Assembly: GCF_963675635.1 (NCBI RefSeq)
Contig: NZ_OY776488.1
Coordinates: forward strand, 1,339,501 to 1,403,500
Direction of reading: 5' to 3'
Source: an uncultured Pseudodesulfovibrio sp.
GTDB taxonomy: Bacteria > Desulfobacterota > Desulfovibrionia > Desulfovibrionales > Desulfovibrionaceae
Length of the DNA stretch: 64,000 nucleotides
The translations under genes were made by a program, and so were the position numbers. Positions 8,756-16,788 of this stretch are shown here, in pieces. How positions within the stretch are numbered: position 1 is the stretch's first letter; the number at the start of each line of letters is the position of its first letter. The notes beneath the pieces are model-generated. The model did no database searches. It was not told where the DNA came from and was given only the letters and a program-made list of their open reading frames with translations.

Positions 8756-8881
8756 GTGTCAAAAAAAATTCTTGCGAATTGACAAATACAATATCCATTC
8801 CAACGAAAAAGACTTCTCCTCTTTTCCGTCTTATCGTATTCTTCCCATCGTCAAAACCTGAACAATAAAATTGGAAAAAAT

Positions 8882-10243
8882 ATGCCACCAGTCAGAACTT
8901 CCATATTTGAACTTTTGAAAATCGGCCCCGGCCCTTCCAGTTCCCATACTATCGGTCCCATGACGGCTGGGTACGATTTCATGGAGCTGGTCCGCAAGCT
9001 TCCCCGAAAAGACCGACTGCGTGCGGACAGACTGACCATCCGGCTGTTCGGTTCCCTGTCGGCTACCGGCGAAGGCCATGGCACAAGGCGCGCAGTCATG
9101 TCCGGCCTGCTTGGTTTTCTGCCCGACACATGCCATCCAAATGTTTTGGAAGAATTCGACGACAAGGACCAGCAATTTGAATTGGACCTCGACGGCAAGG
9201 CTCTTGCCTACTGCGCTGGTGACATTGTTTTTGATGCCGTCCAGCACGACTACCCACACTCCAACACCATGCTTTTTGCGCTCAACGCCGGCACTGAGAC
9301 ACTGCTTGAGCGCACGTACTATTCCATTGGTGGAGGATTCCTGGACTGGGAAGGGAAAGAAGAGGAAAAACGCGGTGAACCGGCCTACCCATACAAAACT
9401 ATGGCCCAACTCAAAGAGCATCTCCGCACACACTCCATGCGACTCCACGAACTCATCCTGGCCAATGAAAAAGCCATAACAGGCATGAGTGAAAAAGAAA
9501 TCTTTGAAAATCTTGACCACATCGTCGAGGTCATGGAACGATCCGTAGAACTCGGGATACAGAGCAAAGGCATACTCCCCGGTCCTATCGGACTGCAACG
9601 AAAGGCCGCCGTCATGTACGAAAAGGCCAAAGCTGAACACTTTCAGGGACCGGGTTTCGTCAAGGCTCTCAACGCATATGCCATGGCGGCATCCGAAGAG
9701 AACGCGTCGGGCCATTGCGTTGTCACGGCCCCCACATGCGGCGCGGCGGGTGTCATTCCTTCCATCATCTTCATGCTCAAACGCCATATGGGAGCTTTGC
9801 AGGACGAAATCCGCCAGGGACTTCTCGCCGCCATAGCCATCGGTTTCCTCTGCAAACACAACGCATCCATCTCCGGCGCGGAAGTCGGTTGCCAGGGCGA
9901 AGTCGGCGTCGCCTCAGCCATGGCCGCCGCCCTCCTTGCCTATGCACGGGGCTATCGATTCCAGGTCACCGAAAATGCGGCTGAAATAGCCATGGAACAC
10001 CACCTTGGCCTGACTTGTGATCCTGTCGGCGGCTATGTGCAAATCCCCTGCATCGAGCGTAACGCCATGGGTGCAGTCAAGGCTTACAACGCCTACCTCA
10101 TCGCCTCCACGCTGGACGAATCGTACCAACGGGTCGATCTCGACAAGGCAATCCAGGCAATGGCTCAGACAGGCCGGGACATGTCACGTAAATACAAGGA
10201 AACGTCATTAGCAGGTTTGGCGCAAAGCGTTACAGAATGCTAA
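8882..10243 (+). CDS. sdaA: L-serine ammonia-lyase, single-chain iron-sulfur type
   Basis: The 453-residue protein has the N-terminal beta domain (PGPSSSHTIGP) and the C-terminal alpha domain fused in one chain, as in E. coli SdaA. Conserved cysteines for the [4Fe-4S] cluster occur in PTCGAAG, SGAEVGCQGE and LTCDPVGGYVQIPC. It deaminates L-serine to pyruvate and ammonia in the cytoplasm, feeding carbon into pyruvate metabolism. The amino-acid transporter genes follow in the same direction, but a good promoter lies between them, so they need not be cotranscribed. No irregularity is visible. Confidence 0.95.
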   Translation: MPPVRTSIFELLKIGPGPSSSHTIGPMTAGYDFMELVRKLPRKDRLRADRLTIRLFGSLSATGEGHGTRRAVMSGLLGFLPDTCHPNVLEEFDDKDQQFELDLDGKALAYCAGDIVFDAVQHDYPHSNTMLFALNAGTETLLERTYYSIGGGFLDWEGKEEEKRGEPAYPYKTMAQLKEHLRTHSMRLHELILANEKAITGMSEKEIFENLDHIVEVMERSVELGIQSKGILPGPIGLQRKAAVMYEKAKAEHFQGPGFVKALNAYAMAASEENASGHCVVTAPTCGAAGVIPSIIFMLKRHMGALQDEIRQGLLAAIAIGFLCKHNASISGAEVGCQGEVGVASAMAAALLAYARGYRFQVTENAAEIAMEHHLGLTCDPVGGYVQIPCIERNAMGAVKAYNAYLIASTLDESYQRVDLDKAIQAMAQTGRDMSRKYKETSLAGLAQSVTEC

Positions 10244-10318
10244 GACTCACATTATTGTAAATATACACGTTTCAGACAAAGAATCTTCCGAGAACATAGC
10301 ACCAAAACCGAAAATCGT

Positions 10319-10347
10319 TTGCCTAATGACCTGCCTTTTGCTATAAA
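10319..10347 (+). promoter_or_regulatory. Sigma-70-type promoter for the amino-acid transporter
   Basis: TTGCCT at 10319-10324 and TATAAA at 10342-10347 are separated by 17 bases, upstream of the ABC ATPase gene. The match is by eye. Confidence 0.55.
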
Positions 10348-10387
10348 ACGCCTCGGCTTTTAGCCTAATCCCTTATTGGAGAGACAT

Positions 10388-11116
10388 GTGATTTCTTTCA
10401 AAGGCGTCAACAAATGGTATGGGGACTTTCAGGTTCTCAAAAATATCAACCTTAACATTGCCAAGGGCGAAGTCGTCGTCGTTTGCGGCCCTTCCGGGTC
10501 CGGCAAATCCACCATGATTCGGTGTATTAATCGTCTGGAACCGATCCAGGAAGGCGATATAATGGTCGATGGCATGAATGTGTCCGACCCGCGAACGAAC
10601 ATGACCCTGCTCCGGGCAGAAGTCGGGTTCGTTTTCCAGCAGTTCAATCTCTATCCGCATATGACGGTCATGGAGAACATCACGCTGGCACCCACCATGG
10701 TTCGCGGCATGAGCCGCGGCGAAGCCACTACCATCGGCATGGACCTTCTCAAGAAGGTCGATATCCCGGACAAGGCCGGAGCATACCCGTCCCAGCTTTC
10801 CGGAGGACAGCAACAGCGCGTCGCCATTGCACGCGGACTGGCCATGCAGCCCAAGATCATGCTGTTCGATGAACCGACATCCGCGCTCGATCCTGAAATG
10901 ATCAACGAAGTCCTTGATGTCATGAAATCCCTGGCACGCGAGGGCATGACCATGATCTGCGTTACCCACGAGATGGGCTTTGCCCGCGAAGTGGCGGACA
11001 GGGTCATCTTTATGGATGAAGGAAACCTCGTGGAAGAAAATACGCCTGAGGAATTTTTCAATAATCCGCAGAGTGATCGTACCAAAGATTTCCTGAGCAA
11101 GATTCTCAGCCACTAG
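10388..11116 (+). CDS. Polar amino-acid ABC transporter ATPase
   Basis: The 242-residue ATPase has Walker [10 protein letters not shown], the signature LSGGQQQR and Walker [12 protein letters not shown], as in GlnQ/HisP. I place the start at the GTG at 10388, which has GGAG six bases upstream and gives [12 protein letters not shown], the usual family N-terminus; an earlier in-frame TTG at 10376 lacks a ribosome-binding site. It powers amino-acid uptake at the inner membrane with the binding protein and fused permease downstream. The substrate cannot be read from the sequence. Confidence 0.93.
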   Translation: MISFKGVNKWYGDFQVLKNINLNIAKGEVVVVCGPSGSGKSTMIRCINRLEPIQEGDIMVDGMNVSDPRTNMTLLRAEVGFVFQQFNLYPHMTVMENITLAPTMVRGMSRGEATTIGMDLLKKVDIPDKAGAYPSQLSGGQQQRVAIARGLAMQPKIMLFDEPTSALDPEMINEVLDVMKSLAREGMTMICVTHEMGFAREVADRVIFMDEGNLVEENTPEEFFNNPQSDRTKDFLSKILSH

Positions 11117-11129
11117 GCATAGAATATCT

Positions 11130-11166
11130 GCCTTTGCCGGACACGGTGTCCGTCAAAGGCTTTTTT
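11130..11166 (+). terminator. Terminator or attenuator between ATPase and binding protein
   Basis: A two-part stem (GCCTTTG with CAAAGGC outside, CGGAC with GTCCG inside) runs into six T residues, in the 76-base gap between the ATPase and binding-protein genes. The binding-protein gene may therefore be partly insulated or have its own start. Confidence 0.75.
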
Positions 11167-11192
11167 ATGGACTCAACCATTAGGAGAGGTAA

Positions 11193-12017
11193 ATGAGAGT
11201 TCTCAAAATCACCGTCATGGCCGCACTGCTGGTCATGGCAGCTTCCGTTGCTTTCGCAGGTCCGACCTACGATCGTGTTATGTCCACAAAAGTCGTCAAA
11301 GCCGGTCTGTCCAACCAGGGTATCCCCTTCGGCTTCATTGATGACAAAAACGAATGGGTCGGCTTCGATGTCGATATGGCCGCCGAAATCGCCAAGCGCC
11401 TCGACTGCAAGCTCGAAAAAACTGTTGTGAACAACAACACCCGTATTTCCTTTGTGCAGACCAACCCGGCCAAGGTCGACATGGTTCTGGCAAACATGAC
11501 CCACAAGCGCGTACGCGACGAGAAGATTGATTTCTCCATCACTTACTTCTTCGATGGTCAGAAATTCCTGGCCAAGAAGGGCACTGTCAAAGACGTCAAG
11601 GATCTGGCTTCCATGAAAGTCGGTTCCATGCAGGGCACCACTTCCATCGTTAACGCAACTGCCTACCTGAAGTCTCTGGGCAACGCTGATCCCAAGGTCG
11701 TCGGTTACGACGGTGAAGTCGCCATGTTCGAAGCTCTGCGCTCCGGTCGTGTCCAGGCTATCTCCACCGACTCCACCCTGCTGCTCGGTTACGCTGCCAA
11801 GGTTCCCGGCCAGTTCGAACTGGTTGGCGAGTTCATCTCTGATGAACCTTACGGCATCGGCCTGCCCCAGGATGATTCCGCATGGCGTGATGCTGTCAAC
11901 TTCGCCATTCAGGACATCTGGAAAGACGGTACTTACCAGAAGATCTACGACAAGTGGTTCGGTCCTGATTCCAAGTACCCCTTCCCGCTGACTTCCAAGA
12001 TTGAAATGTGGCCCTAA
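11193..12017 (+). CDS. Amino-acid ABC transporter periplasmic binding protein
   Basis: The 274-residue protein has a signal peptide of about 22 residues (ending in VAFA) and a family 3 solute-binding fold. GFDVDMAAEIAKRL near residues 67-80 is the typical family signature. It captures a polar amino acid in the periplasm and delivers it to the permease. The gene has a strong ribosome-binding site (TAGGAGAGG) and codon use that looks favourable. It lies between a terminator-like hairpin upstream and another hairpin downstream, consistent with higher expression than its partners. Confidence 0.92.
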   Translation: MRVLKITVMAALLVMAASVAFAGPTYDRVMSTKVVKAGLSNQGIPFGFIDDKNEWVGFDVDMAAEIAKRLDCKLEKTVVNNNTRISFVQTNPAKVDMVLANMTHKRVRDEKIDFSITYFFDGQKFLAKKGTVKDVKDLASMKVGSMQGTTSIVNATAYLKSLGNADPKVVGYDGEVAMFEALRSGRVQAISTDSTLLLGYAAKVPGQFELVGEFISDEPYGIGLPQDDSAWRDAVNFAIQDIWKDGTYQKIYDKWFGPDSKYPFPLTSKIEMWP

Positions 12018-12042
12018 GCTGCGAATTCAAGTCATAAAAACG

Positions 12043-12070
12043 GGTCCCGGAGCACCTGAGCTCCGGGACC
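12043..12070 (+). terminator. Stable hairpin after the binding-protein gene
   Basis: An 11-bp perfect stem (12043-12053 with 12060-12070) with a 6-base loop has only a weak T tract after it. It probably protects the upstream mRNA from 3' decay or partly terminates, lowering permease expression. Confidence 0.7.
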
Positions 12071-12089
12071 TTCTTCCTTAAAGAGTACA

Positions 12090-13853
12090 ATGATAAAACG
12101 GTATTTCGAGAAAATCTGGGTCCAGAACCTCATGCTGCTGACCATGATCAGCGCGTTGGCCTATTACTTCACCTTCATATTTGAATTCAAATATGACTTT
12201 GACTGGGCTGTTTTCTTCGTTGAAGGACAGTATGGTCACATGGGCAATCTGATGATCACCGGTCTCAATTCGACCCTGACCATCACCCTATACTCCTCTG
12301 TCATAGCCCTGGTGTTCGGCACAATTTTCGGCCTGGCCAGACTGTCCAGTTTCAAACCCGTCTACTGGCTGGCCACCTGCTATGTGGAATTATTCCGTAA
12401 TACCCCGTTGCTTATCCAGCTCTTTTTCTGGAACTTCGCACTCCCTTACGCATTTCCAGAGGAACTCCGTTTCAAACTTTTTGAAATGGATTTCGAATTC
12501 TGGTGCGCCACTATCGGTTGCGGTATTTTCACTGGCGCATTCATGGCGGAAATCATCCGCGCAGGAATCCAATCCATCCCCAAAGGCTTGCTGGAAGCGT
12601 CATACTCTTCCGGCCTCAGCTTTACCCAGACCCTGCGCAAGATTATCCTGCCGTTGGCCTTCCGTGAGATCATTCCGCCTCTGGGCAGCGAATTTCTCAA
12701 CAACATGAAGAACACCTCTCTGGCCATGACCATCGGTGTGACCGAACTATTCTGGTCCATGCAGGAAGTACTCTCTCTGACATATCGCACCTTTGAATCG
12801 TTCATTGCAGCCACGGCGATTTACCTGCTGCTTTCCCTGATCATCGCCTGCTTCATGAACATTGTGAACGAGCGGCTCAAGATCATGCCGCGAGACAGAG
12901 TCACTGTCCTGCGCAGGATCGCCGACATGCTCTTCCTGCCCGTAGATATCATAGGCAGAGGCGTTGAATATCTGCTTTGGTACTTCCGTAGATCTCCAGA
13001 ACAAAAAACCGTATCGCCCATCACCCGTTTTTTCAAATCATCCATGAGAACCTTCATTCTCGGACTTAAAGTCCTGTTTATCGCTCTTCTTGGATACCTG
13101 CTTTACATGCTCGGCTCGGCACTCATGGGCTTCAACTACGAAGTCATCTGGGCCAACCTGCCCGCCCTGTTGATCTGGCGATTCCCCAATGGTGACAGCT
13201 CTGAATTCTTCATGGGACTTGGCGGTCTGTCCGGCTCACTTCTGATGGCGATCATTTCCATCACCGGCAGTTTTTTCATCGGCCTGCTTATCGGCATGGG
13301 GCGCACCGCAAAAAACAACGCCATCAAAATCCCATGCACGCTTTACATCGAACTTGTCCGAGGTGTCCCGCTCGTTCTGGTCATCCTCTGGTTCTATCAG
13401 GTCATTCTTGATTTCGTGTTCAAGCTTGAAATTCACGCCTTCTGGGCAGGAACCATAGCCCTGACATTCTTCTTTGGAGCATATATTGCCGAAACTGTCC
13501 GTGGCGGCATCAACAACATCCCCCCAGGTCAGGTGGAAGCAGCCAAGGCATCAGGTCTGAGCTACTTCCAGACCATGCGGAAGATCATCCTGCCGCAGGC
13601 GCTCAAACAGATGCTCCCTGCTCTTGTCGGCATGTTCATCGCAGCCTTCAAGGACACCGCACTGGTATACATCATCGGCGTCATGGATCTGACTCGGGCG
13701 GCCTATGCCATCAACAACCGAACCATGATCTTTCCCTTTGAAATCTACACAACGGTTATCGTCCTGTATTTCATATTCAGCTACGTCATGAGTCTTTATG
13801 CCAAACGACTGGAGCGGAGACTCAGCCCGGAAAACGTCCGTATTGAAATGTAG
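12090..13853 (+). CDS. Fused amino-acid ABC permease, two HisMQ domains
   Basis: The 587-residue membrane protein contains two complete permease domains. The first (about residues 30-275) has FRNTPLLIQLFFW and an EAA loop EASYSSGLSFTQTLRKIILP at about 169. The second (about 355-575) has IELVRGVPLVLVILWF and an EAA loop EAAKASGLSYFQTMRKIILP at about 484. A linker of about 70 residues with one extra hydrophobic segment joins them. Usually the two permeases are separate genes; here one chain supplies both halves of the channel. The gene order ATPase, binding protein, permease matches the separate-permease operon at 44.7-47.8 kb, which suggests gene fusion from such an arrangement. Confidence 0.92.
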   Translation: MIKRYFEKIWVQNLMLLTMISALAYYFTFIFEFKYDFDWAVFFVEGQYGHMGNLMITGLNSTLTITLYSSVIALVFGTIFGLARLSSFKPVYWLATCYVELFRNTPLLIQLFFWNFALPYAFPEELRFKLFEMDFEFWCATIGCGIFTGAFMAEIIRAGIQSIPKGLLEASYSSGLSFTQTLRKIILPLAFREIIPPLGSEFLNNMKNTSLAMTIGVTELFWSMQEVLSLTYRTFESFIAATAIYLLLSLIIACFMNIVNERLKIMPRDRVTVLRRIADMLFLPVDIIGRGVEYLLWYFRRSPEQKTVSPITRFFKSSMRTFILGLKVLFIALLGYLLYMLGSALMGFNYEVIWANLPALLIWRFPNGDSSEFFMGLGGLSGSLLMAIISITGSFFIGLLIGMGRTAKNNAIKIPCTLYIELVRGVPLVLVILWFYQVILDFVFKLEIHAFWAGTIALTFFFGAYIAETVRGGINNIPPGQVEAAKASGLSYFQTMRKIILPQALKQMLPALVGMFIAAFKDTALVYIIGVMDLTRAAYAINNRTMIFPFEIYTTVIVLYFIFSYVMSLYAKRLERRLSPENVRIEM

Positions 13854-13878
13854 ATTCATCATTCAAATTCTGAATCAA

Positions 13879-13908
13879 GGGGGAAGCACACAGCTTCTCC
13901 CTTTTTTT
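13879..13908 (+). terminator. Rho-independent terminator
   Basis: A 9-bp stem (13879-13887 with 13893-13901, one G-T pair) is followed by seven T residues, ending the transporter operon. Confidence 0.82.
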
Positions 13909-13995
13909 ATGGTCTGCACACTGCACATACTGTTAAAACAGGACCCACAGGACAATCGACTGTTTGTTGTCAAAAGATGGAAAAACCAAGTACGT

Positions 13996-14016
13996 GTGCG
14001 CAAAAAACGTACGCAC
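13996..14016 (+). promoter_or_regulatory. Dyad upstream of the sigma-54 promoter
   Basis: GTGCG at 13996-14000 mirrors CGCAC at 14012-14016, centred about 60 bases upstream of the -24 element. It could be part of an enhancer-binding-protein site. The symmetry is short and this is a weak call. Confidence 0.25.
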
Positions 14017-14064
14017 TGACGATACCAAAAAAATAAAACGCCATGATTTAAAGCAATTAAAGCG

Positions 14065-14079
14065 TGGCACGCTCCTTGC
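14065..14079 (+). promoter_or_regulatory. Sigma-54 promoter of the cytochrome c3 gene
   Basis: TGGCAC at 14065-14070, five bases, then TTGC at 14076-14079 matches the -24/-12 consensus exactly. Transcription would start near 14091, about 30 bases before the ATG. This implies control by RpoN and an ATP-dependent activator. Confidence 0.8.
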
Positions 14080-14120
14080 GGTATATACAGCGTCACTGTC
14101 CGCTAACCGCTGGAGGAAGC

Positions 14121-14516
14121 ATGTACCGTATTATCATGATCGCAACGACACTCTGTGTCCTGACTCTGACGACCGCCATGGGCTTTGCCGCGACCGAGGC
14201 TCCTGGCGACCTGAAGCTTGGCCCTCCCGAAGGGATGAAGGCCACCAAGACTCTGGTTGATTTTTCACACGCCAAGCATGATGCAGCCAAGATCGACTGT
14301 GCAAGCTGTCACCACACATGGGACGGGACAAGCGACATTCAGTCCTGTGCTACCCCAGGCTGTCACGATCAGCCTAGCAAGAAGGGTGAAACCGCTTATT
14401 ACTCGGCCTTCCACGCCAAGGACTCGGACAAGAGCTGTCTCGGCTGCCACAAGATCATCAAGAAGCGTGACGGAAAGCCCGTCCCAGTCAGTTGCAAGTC
14501 TTGCCACCCCAAGTAA
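14121..14516 (+). CDS. Periplasmic tetraheme cytochrome c3
   Basis: The start at 14121 follows TGGAGG. The 131-residue product has a signal peptide (residues 1-22) and four heme-binding motifs: CASCH, CATPGCH, CLGCH and CKSCH, with the extra histidine ligands in FSHAKHD and FHAKD. This is type I cytochrome c3, the periplasmic electron carrier between hydrogenases or formate dehydrogenases and membrane complexes such as Qrc, which is encoded 42 kb downstream. Heme 4 uses a two-residue spacer where many Desulfovibrio c3 proteins have four. The gene is monocistronic, with a sigma-54 promoter and a terminator. Confidence 0.95.
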   Translation: MYRIIMIATTLCVLTLTTAMGFAATEAPGDLKLGPPEGMKATKTLVDFSHAKHDAAKIDCASCHHTWDGTSDIQSCATPGCHDQPSKKGETAYYSAFHAKDSDKSCLGCHKIIKKRDGKPVPVSCKSCHPK

Positions 14517-14550
14517 CTGTCAGCCAAACCTCCTTCACCTCCTCAAAACG

Positions 14551-14580
14551 AAAAGGCCCGCTCATTTGCGGGCCTTTTCT
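14551..14580. terminator. Bidirectional terminator between cytochrome c3 and rsh
   Basis: An 11-bp stem (14551-14561 with 14568-14578) is flanked by A and T runs, so it can serve the cytochrome gene on + and rsh on -. Confidence 0.85.
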
Positions 14581-14604
14581 GTACGGACGGAATAAAGGAA
14601 TAAA

Positions 14605-16773
14605 TCAGGAAACGCGAAGCGCCTCTTGAACGGCTTTCAGTTTCTTGACCTGTGCCAGGGCGGAATACAATTGGTTGAGGTCTTTGACCTCGACAGTGAA
14701 ATACAATTTTGAAGTCCCATCAACATCAGACTCGAAACTGCCGGAATCAATATTGACTTCCATCTCAGCCAGCATGGAGCATATCTTGCCAAGCATACCG
14801 GGCTTATTAAGACACTTGATCTTGATCTTGGCCGGATACGGTTTTTCGTCAACCCCATCCCATGTGACCTGCAACAGTCGCTCGTCCTCAAAATTCTTGA
14901 CGTTGTGACAGTCGATACGATGCACGGTAACACCACGTCCACGCGTGATATACCCGATAATGGGCTCACCCGGCAGAGGAGTACAACAACTGGCAAAACG
15001 GACAAGCACGTTGTCCACACCGGAAATCTGCAAGCCCTCGGTTTTGGGCTTCTTCTTACTTTCCTCTTCAACAATCCTGTCTTTGACCTTGCGCTCATCC
15101 AACGTCTCACCGTGCATGAGTGCGTAGAGACGCTTCACAACCTTACGTGGTGTGAAACGCGAAAATCCAATCTGACTTAAAAGATCGTCGACGCTGCCAC
15201 AATTGAATTCACCGGCCAGCTTGAGAAATTCACCAGCCTTGATCGCCTTCTGCACATTGATGCCGACCCTGCGACCTTCCTTCTCGAGTAACTCCCTTGC
15301 GAGAGCAATGGACCGTTCACGCTCCACGGTACGGATATATTGCTTGATACGGGTCCGCGCCTTGGCAGTCTTGACGAATTTGAGCCAATCCCGACTCGGC
15401 ATCCTGTTCTTATCAGTGATAACCTCAACGGAATCCCCATTCTTGAGCGTCGTATGCAGCGGCACGATACGGCCATTGATCTTTGCACCAGCGCATTTAT
15501 CACCCACTTCCGAGTGAATGGCATAGGCAAAATCCACAGGAGTAGCCCCATCCGGCAGTTCCTTGATATCGCCGTTGGGAGTAAAGACGTAGACTTCTTC
15601 CTGGAACATCTCCAACCGCAGGGAAGACATGAATTCTCGGGGGTCCGAAAGCTCCCGCTGCCAATCCATGATCTGCTTGAGCCACGTATACCGTTCAGCA
15701 TCTCGTGTCCCGGTTGCCTTTCCCTTTTTAATGCCCTTGCCCACTTCTTTATACTGCCAGTGAGCGGCCACGCCGTATTCGGCGATCTGATTCATCTCCT
15801 CAGTGCGGATCTGAAACTCGATACGCTCTCCATCCGGTCCGATGACCGTGGAGTGAAGCGACTGGTACATATTCGCCTTGGGAATGGAAATATAATCCTT
15901 GAAACGTCCAGCCACAGGCCGCCACGCAGCATGGATAAGACCCAAAACAGCATAACAGTCTTTTAAAGATTTCAGTATAATACGAAATGCTATCAGGTCG
16001 TATATTTCATCAAAGGTCAATCCCTGCTGTTCCATTTTCACATGAATGGAATGCAGATGCTTAGTCCGACCGTTAACCGTCCCCTGCATCTTGTTCTTTT
16101 TGAGCATCTCATAGATCAACTCAATGACCTTTTCGATGTACGGTTCTCCGGCGGCACGATGTTCTGACACTGCCTCGCTGAGTTGCGAATAAACATCCGG
16201 CTTGAGATACTGCAAACACAGGTCTTCCAGTTCTGTCTTGACCCGATGCAAACCAAGACGGTTGGCAAGCGGCGCATAAATGTCCTGGGTTTCCTGAGCA
16301 ATAAGTCGCTGCTTGACCGGCTTCATGAACTCCAGCGTACGCATGTTGTGCAATCTGTCGGCCAATTTGACCATAAGCACACGGATATCTTCGGCCATGG
16401 CCAAGATCAGTTTACGGATGTTTTCTGCCTGCTGAACAGCCTTGGACTCAAAATCCATCTTGCTGATTTTTGTCACGCCATCCACGATGTCGGCTACATC
16501 CGCTCCAAAGAGATCTTCGATCTCGTCGACTGTGGTATCGGTGTCCTCCACCGTATCATGCAAAAGACCAGCGGCTACAGTGGCTTCATCAAGCTGCATG
16601 TCTGCCAACAGATTGGCCACGTTCATTGGATGGGAAATATACGGTTCCCCGGAACGGCGCACCACACCGTCATGGGCCTGCGCGGAAAAGACATATGCCC
16701 GCTGAATCAAATCCAGGTCGGGATTGTCAATGTATGCGGCCACCTTATCGGTGATCTGGTTGATGCGAATCAT
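14605..16773 (-). CDS. rsh: (p)ppGpp synthetase/hydrolase, RelA/SpoT family
   Basis: The 722-residue protein has the HD hydrolase domain (GLLHDTVEDT near residue 75), the synthetase domain (near 230-345), a TGS domain (VYVFTPNGDIKELPDGATPV near 390) and a C-terminal ACT domain. This is the bifunctional Rel/Spo layout that makes and degrades the stringent-response alarmone. The HD motif is intact, so hydrolysis is expected. I chose the ATG at 16773 over a TTG three codons earlier, because AGGAAG lies only two bases from the TTG. It is 15 bases downstream of the peptide-binding lipoprotein gene and probably cotranscribed with it. Confidence 0.94.
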   Translation of the reverse strand: MIRINQITDKVAAYIDNPDLDLIQRAYVFSAQAHDGVVRRSGEPYISHPMNVANLLADMQLDEATVAAGLLHDTVEDTDTTVDEIEDLFGADVADIVDGVTKISKMDFESKAVQQAENIRKLILAMAEDIRVLMVKLADRLHNMRTLEFMKPVKQRLIAQETQDIYAPLANRLGLHRVKTELEDLCLQYLKPDVYSQLSEAVSEHRAAGEPYIEKVIELIYEMLKKNKMQGTVNGRTKHLHSIHVKMEQQGLTFDEIYDLIAFRIILKSLKDCYAVLGLIHAAWRPVAGRFKDYISIPKANMYQSLHSTVIGPDGERIEFQIRTEEMNQIAEYGVAAHWQYKEVGKGIKKGKATGTRDAERYTWLKQIMDWQRELSDPREFMSSLRLEMFQEEVYVFTPNGDIKELPDGATPVDFAYAIHSEVGDKCAGAKINGRIVPLHTTLKNGDSVEVITDKNRMPSRDWLKFVKTAKARTRIKQYIRTVERERSIALARELLEKEGRRVGINVQKAIKAGEFLKLAGEFNCGSVDDLLSQIGFSRFTPRKVVKRLYALMHGETLDERKVKDRIVEEESKKKPKTEGLQISGVDNVLVRFASCCTPLPGEPIIGYITRGRGVTVHRIDCHNVKNFEDERLLQVTWDGVDEKPYPAKIKIKCLNKPGMLGKICSMLAEMEVNIDSGSFESDVDGTSKLYFTVEVKDLNQLYSALAQVKKLKAVQEALRVS

Positions 16774-16788
16774 ATTAATCAATACTTC

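Noticed and set aside
8831-9859. A 342-codon open frame on the minus strand across sdaA
   Set aside because: It lies wholly opposite a clear serine dehydratase gene, has no recognisable family or ribosome-binding site, and reflects codon bias of the real gene.
16774-16782. TTG start for rsh three codons upstream of the chosen ATG
   Set aside because: AGGAAG is only two bases from the TTG, too close for initiation.
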